DNA from: Desulfotomaculum sp. | GTDB taxonomy: Bacteria > Bacillota > Desulfotomaculia > Desulfotomaculales > Desulfohalotomaculaceae | Assembly: GCA_017656165.1 (NCBI GenBank) | Contig: JACDOL010000014.1 | Location: 1-37,805 of the forward strand | Direction of reading: 5' to 3' | Length of the DNA: 37,805 nucleotides | Shown here: positions 16,396 through 24,945 of the stretch, in pieces | Layout of the letters: every line of letters starts with the position of its first letter | Position numbering within the stretch: position 1 is the first letter of the stretch | Notes under the pieces: model-generated | Databases searched by the model: none | What the model was told of the DNA's origin: nothing | What the model saw: only the letters and a program-made list of their open reading frames with translations | Program-made: the position numbers and the translations under genes

Positions 16396-16643
16396 TAAGC
16401 CTGTCCTCCCCCGTTAATTACCTGCTGTTCTTTTAAAAATAATCCCCCGTCTTGATCTTCCAATAATGTGCTGATGCTCTTCTCCGCATTCTCCAATTTT
16501 TCATTACATAATTTAGCCATTTTAATACCTTCGGCAAATAACTCCAGTGCCTGATCTAAAGGCAGCTCCCCGTCCTCCAGCTGCTTAACCACTTCTTCCA
16601 AACGGGCAAGGGCCTCTTCAAATTTTATATTTTTTTCCGGCAT
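16395..16643 (-). CDS. xseB: Exodeoxyribonuclease VII small subunit
   Basis: XseB joins XseA to form exonuclease VII, which degrades single-stranded DNA. The 82-residue protein has the family core [20 protein letters not shown], ending in [16 protein letters not shown] chose ATG 16643 ([12 protein letters not shown]) because AGGAGG lies 6 bases upstream. The frame is open 10 codons earlier but only within the preceding gene's end. It starts 12 bases after the fchA-like gene and is separated from xseA by that gene and folD, an arrangement seen in acetogen-like Firmicutes. Confidence 0.95.
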   Translation of the reverse strand: MPEKNIKFEEALARLEEVVKQLEDGELPLDQALELFAEGIKMAKLCNEKLENAEKSISTLLEDQDGGLFLKEQQVINGGGQA

Positions 16644-16654
16644 TGACATCCTCC

Positions 16655-17287
16655 TCAGCCTAAGCGAGAGCAAACAATTTGAACGGTTTTATTTCTTAGA
16701 TCCGTCGCTTCTGCAGTTAACCGTTCTTTCTGTTGATTTGCTGCATTTATAAATTCCTGATCTTCTATCCTGGGAATGTTGCAGTCAGCAGTTATTAATG
16801 CTGCCTTGACCGCTGCCTCCGCTAAATAAGCTGCAACAGCAGCATCGCTGATTGCATTTTTAGTTCCTTTTTCGGCCACCTGCAGGGCCAAAGACAGCAC
16901 TTCCACCCCTGCGGAAGCAATATTTAAGGGGGTGTTGGTAGCACTTTTTAAAGCCTCTTGAAGCTGCTTCTTTCTTTCTATTTGTTCTTCAGCTGTATTC
17001 TTGGGGAGTTTTAATACCTTCATGAAAGTTTCAAAATGGTTCATGTCTTCCCGGGCTAAATACTGCAGTTTCTCCATCAGCTCAGATCCGCGCTGAATTA
17101 GCTCGTTAATTTCTTCTTCTACATGACGGTATTTTTCTTTACCAGTGGTAAGATTGCCCACCATTTGTACAAGGGCTGCTCCCATAGCTCCAGTTAAAGC
17201 CGCAGCACTACCTCCCCCGGGGACAGGGCTGTCTGATGATGTTATTTTTAAAAAATCTCCCACACTTTTCTTTAGTACATCACTCAT
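16655..17287 (-). CDS. fchA: Cyclodeaminase/cyclohydrolase family protein (FchA-like)
   Basis: This 210-residue helical protein of the FTCD-C/FchA family has the signature [20 protein letters not shown] near residues 17-36. Relatives act as methenyl-tetrahydrofolate cyclohydrolase (FchA of acetogens) or formimino-THF cyclodeaminase. No histidine-degradation genes are near, whereas folD is directly upstream (20-base gap). I therefore infer cyclohydrolase: methenyl-THF to 10-formyl-THF. This fits the observation that the adjacent FolD lacks its own cyclohydrolase residues. It starts at ATG 17287 with AAAAGGAG 8 bases upstream. Subfamily assignment by sequence alone is moderate. Confidence 0.85.
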   Translation of the reverse strand: MSDVLKKSVGDFLKITSSDSPVPGGGSAAALTGAMGAALVQMVGNLTTGKEKYRHVEEEINELIQRGSELMEKLQYLAREDMNHFETFMKVLKLPKNTAEEQIERKKQLQEALKSATNTPLNIASAGVEVLSLALQVAEKGTKNAISDAAVAAYLAEAAVKAALITADCNIPRIEDQEFINAANQQKERLTAEATDLRNKTVQIVCSRLG

Positions 17288-17306
17288 TCTCTGTTCTCCT
17301 TTTTAC

Positions 17307-18185
17307 TTAATTATTAACTTTAATATTAACAAGACTTTCCTGCATGGATATTCCTTTCAACAGGTTTTTCAGCATCAGAACGGTGGTCAAACTGCCGACT
17401 CCTCCCGGAACCGGTGTAATTGCTCCAGCCGCTTCCTTTACAGCATCAAAATCTACGTCACCACAAATTTTACCATCCACTTCACTAATACCGGCATCCA
17501 CTACCACCGCTCCCTCCTTTACCATATCCCTGGTAATTAAACCTGGTTTACCTACAGCTGTAAAAAGTACGTCTGCCTGCCTTGTATGGTAGGATAAATC
17601 CGGGGTGCGGGTATGGCAAACAGTAACAGTAGCGTTTTGGGACAATGCCATATATAAGAGCGGTTTACCAACAGTCTCCCCCCGCCCTACTATTACAGCA
17701 TGTTTACCTGCCAGTTCAATCCCCGACCGCTTCAGTATTTCCAAGCAGGACAGCGGTGTAGCCGGGTAAATGCATTGACCATTGCTTAAAATATAACCGC
17801 GATTTATTGGATGCACACCATCCACATCTTTGGCCGGTAAAACAGAATCCATCACTCTCTGTTTATCAATATGTTTGGGCAGGGGAAGAAGCAGCAGAAT
17901 CCCATGAATTTCTTTGTTATGGTTTAACTTATCTATGGTTGATAATACATCATCTTCCGATACTTCGCTGTTCAACTGTTCAAGATGAAATTTCACGCCC
18001 ACGCTGGAAGCAACTTTCTCTAAGAACTTTGCATAAGCAATAGAAGCCGCATCATCACCCACCAGGAGCACACTCAGACATGGTATTACTCCCCTGCTTT
18101 TCCACTTATTAACCTCTAATTTAATTTCTTCTTTAATCTCACCAGCTATTTTTTTACCGTCCAGTATTTTAGCCACATTAATCAT
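17307..18185 (-). CDS. folD: FolD methylene-THF dehydrogenase, cyclohydrolase residues lost
   Basis: FolD usually oxidises methylene-THF to methenyl-THF and then hydrolyses it to 10-formyl-THF. The fold is clear: PAKDVDGVHPINRG, HAVIVGRGETVGKP and the C-terminal AITPVPGGVGSLTTVLML. However, the motif normally written SxxYVxxK reads SIAYAKFLEK: Tyr51 is present but the catalytic Lys position is Leu55. The normal QLPLP reads LLPLP, with Leu99 for the conserved Gln. Asp122 is kept. I infer a dehydrogenase-only enzyme, with the neighbour FchA doing the hydrolysis. AAAGG directly abuts ATG 18185, so the GTG nine bases later (MAKILDGKKIAG) may be the true start. Length is 292 or 289. Confidence 0.94.
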   Translation of the reverse strand: MINVAKILDGKKIAGEIKEEIKLEVNKWKSRGVIPCLSVLLVGDDAASIAYAKFLEKVASSVGVKFHLEQLNSEVSEDDVLSTIDKLNHNKEIHGILLLLPLPKHIDKQRVMDSVLPAKDVDGVHPINRGYILSNGQCIYPATPLSCLEILKRSGIELAGKHAVIVGRGETVGKPLLYMALSQNATVTVCHTRTPDLSYHTRQADVLFTAVGKPGLITRDMVKEGAVVVDAGISEVDGKICGDVDFDAVKEAAGAITPVPGGVGSLTTVLMLKNLLKGISMQESLVNIKVNN

Positions 18186-18230
18186 CCTTTCATATAAATC
18201 CTGCAGTGTTATGTAGTTTATTTATTTTAT

Positions 18231-19433
18231 TCATTTTTCTTCGCGGTTGTTAACGGTACAAATGAGGCTGCCCTGATGCAGTTTTACCTTTACCCGGCTG
18301 CCTATTTCAACTTCAGCAGCATTTTTTATTAATCTACCGCTGCTACTGGTACAGATACTGTAACCCCTAGATAAAGTAGCCAGTGGACTTAAACTGTGAA
18401 GTGCTGAAGATAGTTCACCCAACCGGTTGGCTTTATGAGCTAACTGCAGGCGAATATTTTTTATCATTTCCCTCTGAAGCTGATCCACCTGCTGGCAGCG
18501 GGTGTCAACTATTATTCTCCGGGGTGTTTTCAATGCTTTGTTTTGGATAAGCCGCTGTACTGACAACCGCTTATGCCCAAGATACTGCTTTACAGCCCGG
18601 CAAAGCCTAGATGATAGTATATGCAGGTGGCGTGTTATTTCATCCTGGCTGGGTACCACCATTTCAGCGGCATTGGACGGGGTAGCAGCCCTGGCATCTG
18701 CAGCATAATCACATATAGTAATATCTGTCTCGTGTCCCACTGCCGATATTATGGGAATCCTTGAAGAGGCCACTGCCCTAGCCACTAACTCGCTGTTAAA
18801 AGCCCACAACTCTTCCAGTGAGCCGCCGCCCCTGCCGACTATAATTACATCTGCTTCTCCCCACCTGTTTACCTGTTCTATCCCCCGCCTGATATCCTCC
18901 GGGGCACCATAGCCTTGGACCAGTACTGGTACCAAAACAAGTCTGGCCTGGGGCCAGCGGGTTGTGATGATTTTAATCATGTCCCTGACCGCCGCCCCGG
19001 TGGGAGAAGTTATTATAGCTATGCAGGATGGAAACCTGGGAAGCGGCTTTTTATTGGCAGCATCAAAAAGACCTTCCTGCTGAAGCTTCTTTTTTAACTG
19101 CTCAAAGGCCAGGTACAGGGCGCCTAATCCCTCCGGTTCCATTTCTTGGGCATAAAGCTGGTAACTGCCTCCAGGTTCATAAACAGAAACATAGCCTCGA
19201 ACGGTCACAGCCATGCCGTTCTCCGGTTTAAAATGAAGCTGGCTGGCCCTGGAACGAAACATTACTGTTCTAATACAGCTGTAATCATCTTTTAAAGTGA
19301 AATATACATGCCCGGAGGTGTGTCTTTTGCAATTAGATATTTCACCTTTTATCCAAATGTTTGCCAGCAAATAATCATTATCCAGTTTTCTTTTTATATA
19401 CTTGGTTAATTCAGATACTGACAATACATTCAT
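18231..19433 (-). CDS. xseA: Exodeoxyribonuclease VII large subunit
   Basis: This is the catalytic subunit of exonuclease VII. An N-terminal OB-fold (about 1-100) contains ANIWIKGEISNCKRHTSGH and VYFTLKDD. The catalytic region has FPSCIAIITSPTGAAVRDM, VGRGGGSLEELWAFNSE and ISAVGHETD. It is followed by the long coiled-coil that binds XseB and the C-terminal LSRGYSI. Length is 400. The start is ATG 19433 with GAGG 11 bases upstream, a somewhat long spacer. It precedes folD by 45 bases in the same direction. Confidence 0.95.
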   Translation of the reverse strand: MNVLSVSELTKYIKRKLDNDYLLANIWIKGEISNCKRHTSGHVYFTLKDDYSCIRTVMFRSRASQLHFKPENGMAVTVRGYVSVYEPGGSYQLYAQEMEPEGLGALYLAFEQLKKKLQQEGLFDAANKKPLPRFPSCIAIITSPTGAAVRDMIKIITTRWPQARLVLVPVLVQGYGAPEDIRRGIEQVNRWGEADVIIVGRGGGSLEELWAFNSELVARAVASSRIPIISAVGHETDITICDYAADARAATPSNAAEMVVPSQDEITRHLHILSSRLCRAVKQYLGHKRLSVQRLIQNKALKTPRRIIVDTRCQQVDQLQREMIKNIRLQLAHKANRLGELSSALHSLSPLATLSRGYSICTSSSGRLIKNAAEVEIGSRVKVKLHQGSLICTVNNREEK

Positions 19434-19494
19434 AAGCTGTTTAACCTCGCAAAGTTAAAAAGAACACCCTAAAAACCATAATTTCATAAACAAC

Positions 19495-19528
19495 AAGAAC
19501 ACCCGGCCCTGTTCGGCAGGTGTGTTCT
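19495..19528 (-). terminator. Hairpin between nusB and xseA
   Basis: Minus-strand AGAACAC (within 19519-19528) pairs with GTGTTCT (within 19495-19504), plus inner G-C pairs, and is followed by TTGTTGTTT. It is a moderate terminator or attenuator after nusB. A second copy of GGGTGTTCTT followed by TTT occurs at 19456-19470 and could pair with the same left arm (see findings). Confidence 0.5.
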
Positions 19529-19555
19529 CTTACAGATCACTTTGAGTATTTAAAC

Positions 19556-19975
19556 TTATTTCTTTATTTTATATTTTTCAGGGTTTTCTGCAACTTTGCC
19601 TACAATGCCGTTGACAAAGCGCCCCGATTCTTCTCCCCCGTATATTTTTGCCAGTTCCACCGCTTCATTTATTGAAACTGCCGGGGGTATATCATCACGG
19701 TATAATATTTCATACAGCGCCACACGCATGATGTTGCGGTCAACATACGCAATACGGTTAAAGTCCCAGCGTTTCGAAACCCTTTTTATTATTTGATCAA
19801 GCACATCCTGGTTTTCAATTGCACCTATAACCAACTCCCGGGCAAATTTTTCAGCCTTTTCAACAGCACCAAAGGAATCAATTACATGTGCAAAAGCATG
19901 GTCAATATCCGTTTTGCCCAGTTCAACTGCATAAAGTACCTTTAGAGCAATTTCTCTGGCCTGTCTTCTGCTCAA
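19556..19975 (-). CDS. nusB: Transcription antitermination factor NusB
   Basis: NusB, with NusE/S10, binds boxA RNA in rRNA antitermination. The protein is 139 residues, all-helical and typical: RRQAREIALKVLYAVELG at the N-terminus, VDRNIMRVALYEILY in the middle, and INEAVELAKIYGGEESGRFV near the end. The start is TTG 19975 with AGGGGGT 6 bases upstream. It lies 71 bases downstream of the DUF2273 gene, as in many Firmicutes where asp23-nusB-folD are clustered. Confidence 0.96.
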   Translation of the reverse strand: MSRRQAREIALKVLYAVELGKTDIDHAFAHVIDSFGAVEKAEKFARELVIGAIENQDVLDQIIKRVSKRWDFNRIAYVDRNIMRVALYEILYRDDIPPAVSINEAVELAKIYGGEESGRFVNGIVGKVAENPEKYKIKK

Positions 19976-20046
19976 TTTATTACCCCCTGATTAACCTTAC
20001 GTTGTTATAATAGTTTTGCCCGTACAGTTGAAAATTACCCAGTTGG

Positions 20047-20268
20047 CTAGCGGTTACCAAATAAGCGATCAAAAATGCGCTTTACATCTTTATCTTCGTC
20101 AAGTTTTTTGCCAATTGAAAAACCAACGACAATACAAAAGGTAACAAAAACAGCCTTAAATAACCCGTATGTAATAGCAAACCAGCCAAAAAGCAGTCCC
20201 AGTATTACACCTAGAGCTTTTCCGCGGTGATATTCCAACACTTCCTGAATAAAATGCTTGAACGCCAA
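20047..20268 (-). CDS. Small membrane protein, DUF2273 family
   Basis: This 73-residue protein has two hydrophobic helices (about residues 17-33 and 37-53) and a charged C-terminus with KKLDEDKDVKRIFDRLFG. The DUF2273 family is consistently found with Asp23 and AmaP in Gram-positive bacteria. I chose TTG 20268, 8 bases after GAGGGG. A GTG three codons earlier directly abuts that ribosome site and is unlikely. It follows amaP by 18 bases. The role is presumed to be envelope-associated, with AmaP/Asp23. Confidence 0.87.
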   Translation of the reverse strand: MAFKHFIQEVLEYHRGKALGVILGLLFGWFAITYGLFKAVFVTFCIVVGFSIGKKLDEDKDVKRIFDRLFGNR

Positions 20269-20286
20269 TACCCACACCCCTCTGTA

Positions 20287-20823
20287 CTATTCTACTCGGG
20301 TACGATTTGCCGAAATACTTTCAATCATTATTTTGACATTTTGTACTGATATTCCTGTTATTTCTAAAATATATTCTTTAACTTGATACTGCATCTGCCT
20401 AGAAGCTTCAGGTATATTTATATCCGGGGCAACCGTAGCCTTTATATTAATACTAATTCCTGAGCCGCCAGGAATTATCTTTGGCTTTACGTCTCTAACC
20501 CCTTCAACTTTTAGAGCAGCCTTTTTAACCAGCTCTTCAATGGCTGAAAGTGATATACGAACCTGCCCAAGAGAATACTCCTGTACCACAGCCCGCTGCT
20601 CATTTGTAGGTCGCAGACTGGCCCAAAACAGCCAAGCGCCTACCAGTACCAGTGCAGCAGTGCTTGTCCACAGAACTGCACTCTCATCGGGATTATTAGG
20701 AGCATTTAATATTATATCCAAAGGTTCCGTCCACAACCCCAAAAGAGAAGCTGTGCTCAGCAGTACCAGTATCGTAACTGTTAATGTGTACACAGCCAGC
20801 AGTCCCCGCTCAAAAAAACCCAT
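20287..20823 (-). CDS. amaP: AmaP, Asp23 membrane anchor protein
   Basis: AmaP anchors the abundant Asp23 protein at the membrane in Staphylococcus. This 178-residue version has two N-terminal membrane helices (about 7-27 and 49-69) and a C-terminal cytoplasmic Asp23-like domain with GQVRISLSAIEELVKKAAL and VEGVRDVKPKI. I chose ATG 20823 (MGFFERGLLAVYTL), 7 bases after GGGAGG. The 38 codons upstream overlap the asp23 end and have no ribosome site. The gene order asp23-amaP-DUF2273 supports the call. Confidence 0.92.
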   Translation of the reverse strand: MGFFERGLLAVYTLTVTILVLLSTASLLGLWTEPLDIILNAPNNPDESAVLWTSTAALVLVGAWLFWASLRPTNEQRAVVQEYSLGQVRISLSAIEELVKKAALKVEGVRDVKPKIIPGGSGISINIKATVAPDINIPEASRQMQYQVKEYILEITGISVQNVKIMIESISANRTRVE

Positions 20824-20850
20824 CTGCACACCTCCCACAAAAATAAGATA

Positions 20851-20872
20851 GAAGTGGGGATAAACCCACTTC
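20851..20872 (-). terminator. Intercistronic hairpin between asp23 and amaP
   Basis: A perfect 8-bp stem (20851-20858 with 20865-20872) and 6-base loop lies at the asp23 stop. On the minus strand it is followed by a TATCTTATTTTT tract, so it may act as a partial terminator or RNA-stabilising hairpin that raises asp23 over amaP. Confidence 0.5.
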
Positions 20873-20875
20873 CTC

Positions 20876-21286
20876 TTAACGTACCCGGGTAGGTTCTTCT
20901 TCTTTTTCTTCGTTGGGGAATACCACACCTTGAACATGTATGTTAACTTCTACCACCGTTAAACCTGTCATGCCTTCAATAGCCTGTTTAACATTACTTT
21001 GAATGGCTGCCGCAACCTCAGGTATGCGGACGCCAAAATTTACTATTACATAAAGGTCAACTGCAGCTTCCTTTTCACCAACTTCTACTTTTACGCCTTT
21101 AGACAGGTTCTTGCGGCCCAGCATTTCTGCAATTCCCCCGCCCAGTCCACCGCTCATTCCGGCCACACCGGGCACCTCTGTAGCAGCAAGTCCTGCTATT
21201 ATGCCCACCACATCATCGGCTATTCGAATAGAACCCAAGTTATTTTCCATGTCGTGAACATAAATATCTTTTTTAGTTTCTACCAC
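20876..21286 (-). CDS. Asp23/Gls24 family envelope stress protein
   Basis: This 136-residue Asp23/Gls24 protein is of a family linked to cell-envelope stress and is cytoplasmic, held near the membrane by AmaP. Typical features are GSIRIADDVVGIIAGLAATE, followed by VPGVAGMSGG, then VDLYVIVNFGVRIPEVA and VEVNIHVQGVVF, and an acidic tail. It starts at GTG 21286 with GGAGGT 9 bases upstream. It is the first gene of asp23-amaP-DUF2273 and follows accC by 75 bases. The asp23/accBC proximity is common in Clostridia. Confidence 0.94.
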   Translation of the reverse strand: MVETKKDIYVHDMENNLGSIRIADDVVGIIAGLAATEVPGVAGMSGGLGGGIAEMLGRKNLSKGVKVEVGEKEAAVDLYVIVNFGVRIPEVAAAIQSNVKQAIEGMTGLTVVEVNIHVQGVVFPNEEKEEEPTRVR

Positions 21287-21361
21287 TTAATGGCACCTCC
21301 AAGTTTATCAACTTCATAATTAACCGAGTAATTTTAGGTAATTATACCAAAAAAATGCTGC

Positions 21362-22726
21362 TTACCGCAACTTAAGTTCTTCTTCGGGCAAAATTCGGCG
21401 CTGAATAAAGTTTGTATACACTTCACCACGGCGGTAAAAGGCGTTGGCCAGTATTCGCTGGTGAAAAGGTAGGGTGGTGGGTATCCCTTCAATAACCAGT
21501 TCATGCAATGCTCGTTCCATACGAGCAATAGCTTGATCACGGTCAGGTGCCCAAACTATCAGCTTTCCAATCATCGAATCATAGTAAGGTGGAATTTTGT
21601 ATCCCTGGTAAATAAAGCTGTCCATCCTTACACCAGGTCCCCCTGGTGGCAGGTAAGCAGTTACAGTGCCAGGACTGGGCATAAAGTTCTTTGCCGGGTC
21701 TTCGGCATTAATACGGCACTCAATGGCCCATCCCCGGATTTTTATATCACTTTGTTTATAACCAAGCGGCTCACCAGCGGCAACTCGTATCTGCTCCTTT
21801 ATTAAATCTACACCTGTTACCATCTCGGTCACCGGGTGCTCCACCTGTATCCTGGTATTCATTTCGATAAAGTAAAAATTATTATGTTTATCAAGCAAAA
21901 ATTCAACTGTTCCGGCATTATAATACCCCACAGCCTGGGCCGCCCTAACAGCCGTTTCCCCCATCCGCCGGCGGAGTGATGGAGTAAGCGCACAAGACGG
22001 AGCCTCTTCCAGCAGTTTCTGGTTCCGACGCTGGATAGAACAATCCCTTTCACCTAAGTTAATAATATTACCATGTTTGTCTGCCAGTATCTGAAACTCA
22101 ATATGCCTTGGCTGTTCCACATATTTTTCCAAATATACTCCGCTATCCCCAAAGGCCGCTTGGGCTTCAGACTGGGCTGCCGATATTGCTTTCAGCAAAT
22201 CATCCCGGTTGTGTGCCACTCTCATACCCCGGCCGCCGCCGCCGGCAGAGGCCTTAATTAGTACCGGGTAACCTATTTCATCAGCTACCTTTACGGCCTC
22301 CTCGGTATCTTTAATAACACCTTCTGAACCTGGAACAACCGGCACCCCAGCTTCAATCATAGTTTTGCGGGCCAGCGCCTTGTTGCCCATGCGTTCAATG
22401 GCTTCCACTGGGGGGCCAATAAAAGTAATACCGCAGTTTTCACAGACATCAGCAAAGTTGGCATTCTCAGATAAGAAACCATAACCTGGATGAATGGCTT
22501 CTGCCCCACAAAGTTCAGCTACGCTGATAATATTTGCTATATTCAAGTAGCTTTTATCTGAAGAGGCAGGACCTATACAGTAAGCCTCATCAGCAAGCCG
22601 GACGGGTAAGCTTTCTCTATCTGCTTCAGAGTAAACAATGACTGTTTTTATACCCATTTCCCTGCAGGCACGAATTATTCTTATTGCTATTTCTCCCCGG
22701 TTAGCTATTAATATTTTTTTAAACAT
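21362..22726 (-). CDS. accC: Biotin carboxylase
   Basis: This ATP-grasp enzyme carboxylates biotin on a carrier protein using ATP and bicarbonate. Motifs are the N-terminal [31 protein letters not shown], the glycine loop [25 protein letters not shown] and the catalytic [18 protein letters not shown]. Length (454) is that of stand-alone AccC. It starts at ATG 22726 with GGAGG 4 bases upstream and lies 15 bases after the carboxyltransferase-carrier fusion. It can therefore serve a two-component pyruvate carboxylase, acetyl-CoA carboxylase, or both. No accA/accD is in the window. Confidence 0.95.
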   Translation of the reverse strand: MFKKILIANRGEIAIRIIRACREMGIKTVIVYSEADRESLPVRLADEAYCIGPASSDKSYLNIANIISVAELCGAEAIHPGYGFLSENANFADVCENCGITFIGPPVEAIERMGNKALARKTMIEAGVPVVPGSEGVIKDTEEAVKVADEIGYPVLIKASAGGGGRGMRVAHNRDDLLKAISAAQSEAQAAFGDSGVYLEKYVEQPRHIEFQILADKHGNIINLGERDCSIQRRNQKLLEEAPSCALTPSLRRRMGETAVRAAQAVGYYNAGTVEFLLDKHNNFYFIEMNTRIQVEHPVTEMVTGVDLIKEQIRVAAGEPLGYKQSDIKIRGWAIECRINAEDPAKNFMPSPGTVTAYLPPGGPGVRMDSFIYQGYKIPPYYDSMIGKLIVWAPDRDQAIARMERALHELVIEGIPTTLPFHQRILANAFYRRGEVYTNFIQRRILPEEELKLR

Positions 22727-22741
22727 TTTTCCTCCGCTGGG

Positions 22742-23224
22742 TTAAGATTTTCTTATCATAAACAGTGGTTGGCCGTACTCAACGGGTTGGCCATTTTCTA
22801 CTAAGATGTCTACTATCTCACCGGGGAATTCAGCTTCGATTTCATTCATCAGCTTCATAGCCTCAATAATGCACAGCGTTTGTCCTGCCTCTACACTTTG
22901 GCCAATTTCTACAAAAGGATCAGCATCTGGAGCTGGTGCCCGGTAAAAAGTCCCTACCATAGGAGCTGTAACTGTTTCTAAGTCTTTATCTTGAATTTCT
23001 GCTTTCTTTTCCGCTTCCTGAACCTCTTTTTGCGGCTCTGCAGCAGGTTTTTCTTCAATGGCTGCTGCATCAGTAACCTCCGGTGCACTTACAGCAGCGT
23101 CTTCAGCACGCTGTTTTGTACCTTTCTTAATAGCTACTTTTACACCGTCACTTTCAAGGGAAATCTCTGATATATCAGTATTATTAATTATTTTTATTAA
23201 CTCCTGCAATTCCTTAATATTCAC
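22742..23224 (-). CDS. accB: Possible internally initiated stand-alone biotin carrier (AccB)
   Basis: Inside the fusion gene and in frame, a GTG at 23224 follows AAGGAGG with an 8-base spacer, stronger than many real starts nearby. Starting here gives 160 residues beginning [15 protein letters not shown], the normal length and N-terminus of an acetyl-CoA carboxylase biotin carrier, ending with the biotinyl domain. The signal suggests that an ancestral pycB and accB fused by stop-codon loss, with the old accB start kept. Whether it is used is unknown. Confidence 0.5.
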   Translation of the reverse strand: MNIKELQELIKIINNTDISEISLESDGVKVAIKKGTKQRAEDAAVSAPEVTDAAAIEEKPAAEPQKEVQEAEKKAEIQDKDLETVTAPMVGTFYRAPAPDADPFVEIGQSVEAGQTLCIIEAMKLMNEIEAEFPGEIVDILVENGQPVEYGQPLFMIRKS

Positions 23225-24658
23225 CTTATTCCCCTCCTTGGTTGCACTTTGTTTACTCGTTTCCTTACCTTTCTGGGCAGCCTTTTTCATTTTCTCAGCT
23301 TCAGCCTTGGCTGCAAGTTCTCCCCTTTCCCGGGCCTGCATAAACCTCCTGGCTATTTGTGGAAACAAAGCGTATGAAATTACATCTTCTTCACTTTTTG
23401 CCAAATCTTTTATTTCTTCCCTTAGTTTATCCAATTTAGGTTCCAGCAAGTCTGCCGGGCGGCAGCTAATCATCTCTTTATCCCCCAGCACCCTGCGGGA
23501 TACAGCCGGATCAATGGTACCGGGGGGTTCCCCGTACAGTCCCTGTACATAGGCCCTAACCTCCCCGGGAATCAGCTTGTAACGCTCACCCGTCAGTACA
23601 TTTAAAACAGCCTGGGTTCCAACTATTTGGCTGGTGGGAGTAACAAGGGGAGGATATCCCAGCTCTTCCCGCACCACAGGTATTTCCTCCAGCACTTCAT
23701 TCAGGCGATGTAAGGCTTTTTGTTCTTCTAATTGGCTGACCAGGTTGGTTATCATCCCCCCGGGAACCTGGTGATCAAATACCTTCATGTCATTTATTCT
23801 TGTTACGCCCCGTTCTTTTCCATATTCCTTACGCAGTTTTTCAAAGTAGTCGGCCACTTCAAACAATGCACGAAGGGATAAGCCCGTATCGTAAGGTGTA
23901 GATTTTAATGCCCGCACCACTGTTTCCACTGGCGGCTGTGAAGCACCAAAAGCTAGGGGTACTGATGCTGTATCAATAATATCTACTCCTGCTTCAATAG
24001 CCTTTAGGTAAGCACCTACTGCCATACCTCCAATATAATGACAGTGAAGCTGTACAGGCAGTCCAATCTTTTCTTTGTACAATTTAACCAGTTCGTAAGC
24101 ACGGTACGGGGCCAAAAGTCCAGCCATATCTTTTATACAGATGGAATCGGCTCCCATTTCAGCCAGCTGTTCAGCTGTCTGCAGGTAGTTTTCAATAGTA
24201 TGCACAGGACTTACTGTATAGCATACTGTAGCCTGGGCGTGGCCTCCGGCAGCCTTAGTAGCTTTAATAGCCACTTCCATGTTGCGCACATCATTTAAGG
24301 CATCAAAAATTCGGATAATATCTATACCGTTTTCCACGGCTTTATGTACAAAAGCTTCAACTATATCGTCCGGATAATGGGTGTAACCCACCAGGGATTG
24401 TCCCCTTAAAAGCATCTGCAGGGGAGTATTTTTAACCACACTTTTTATAGAGCGCAGCCTTTCCCACGGATCTTCATACAAATATCGAAGGCATACGTCA
24501 AAGGTAGCGCCGCCCCATACTTCTAGGGAATGATATCCTATTTTATCTAACTTCTCTGCAATGGGCAGCATATCCTCCGTACGCATCCTGGTTGCCCATA
24601 AACTTTGGTGTCCATCTCGCAGCGTTGTGTCGGTAATTTTTACCCGGCGGTGTTGCAA
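22742..24658 (-). CDS. pycB: Carboxyltransferase (PycB/OadA type) fused to biotin carrier AccB
   Basis: Residues about 1-440 are a pyruvate/oxaloacetate carboxyltransferase: [24 protein letters not shown] with the Lys that is carbamylated in the family, and the metal-binding HCHYIGG. A Lys/Ala-rich linker leads to a complete biotin carrier starting at residue 481 of the 24664 frame ([19 protein letters not shown]) and ending in a biotinyl domain with EAMKLMNE (biotin-Lys604). With AccC next door, the likely product is a two-subunit pyruvate carboxylase making oxaloacetate. A sodium-pump decarboxylase is less likely because no beta/gamma subunits are seen. I prefer TTG 24658, 8 bases after GGGGGG, over TTG 24664. 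Internal initiation at 23224 is possible. Confidence 0.93.
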   Translation of the reverse strand: MQHRRVKITDTTLRDGHQSLWATRMRTEDMLPIAEKLDKIGYHSLEVWGGATFDVCLRYLYEDPWERLRSIKSVVKNTPLQMLLRGQSLVGYTHYPDDIVEAFVHKAVENGIDIIRIFDALNDVRNMEVAIKATKAAGGHAQATVCYTVSPVHTIENYLQTAEQLAEMGADSICIKDMAGLLAPYRAYELVKLYKEKIGLPVQLHCHYIGGMAVGAYLKAIEAGVDIIDTASVPLAFGASQPPVETVVRALKSTPYDTGLSLRALFEVADYFEKLRKEYGKERGVTRINDMKVFDHQVPGGMITNLVSQLEEQKALHRLNEVLEEIPVVREELGYPPLVTPTSQIVGTQAVLNVLTGERYKLIPGEVRAYVQGLYGEPPGTIDPAVSRRVLGDKEMISCRPADLLEPKLDKLREEIKDLAKSEEDVISYALFPQIARRFMQARERGELAAKAEAEKMKKAAQKGKETSKQSATKEGNKVNIKELQELIKIINNTDISEISLESDGVKVAIKKGTKQRAEDAAVSAPEVTDAAAIEEKPAAEPQKEVQEAEKKAEIQDKDLETVTAPMVGTFYRAPAPDADPFVEIGQSVEAGQTLCIIEAMKLMNEIEAEFPGEIVDILVENGQPVEYGQPLFMIRKS

Positions 24659-24683
24659 AACCAAGTCCCCCCTATTCCCAATA

Positions 24684-24718
24684 TAAAAACTCAGGCTACC
24701 GCAAACTGCTCACCTGAG
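24684..24718 (-). terminator. Terminator or attenuator ahead of pycB-accB
   Basis: CTCAGG/CCTGAG (24713-24718 with 24690-24695) close a 17-base loop and are followed on the minus strand by TTTTTAT. It sits about 25 bases before the pycB start and 228 bases after spoIIIAH. A candidate -10 TATAAT lies upstream at 24780-24785 (minus strand) with a weak TTTCCA -35. So it could end spoIIIAH read-through or attenuate the carboxylase operon. Bases 24786-24945 hold no gene I can support. Confidence 0.6.
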
Positions 24719-24945
24719 CTGTGATTTGCAGAATTATCAAAAAATATGTTCCAGGTTATATATTTTGTTTTGCAAAATTATTATAGTATAACTACAGTTG
24801 AATGGAAACAGTTTAATCTTAAGTATACATAATGCTTTCTTTACAACAACACCCGCTGCCTGGCTTTTTAAAAAATAAGAAACTGGGTAAAATACCATTA
24901 AGGCATAATTTCGCAAACAAAAACTAAAACCCTGGTTGAACAAGG

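Noticed and set aside
20824-20937. 38-codon upstream extension of amaP
   Set aside because: It overlaps asp23 and its end hairpin; the downstream ATG has GGGAGG at 7 bases.
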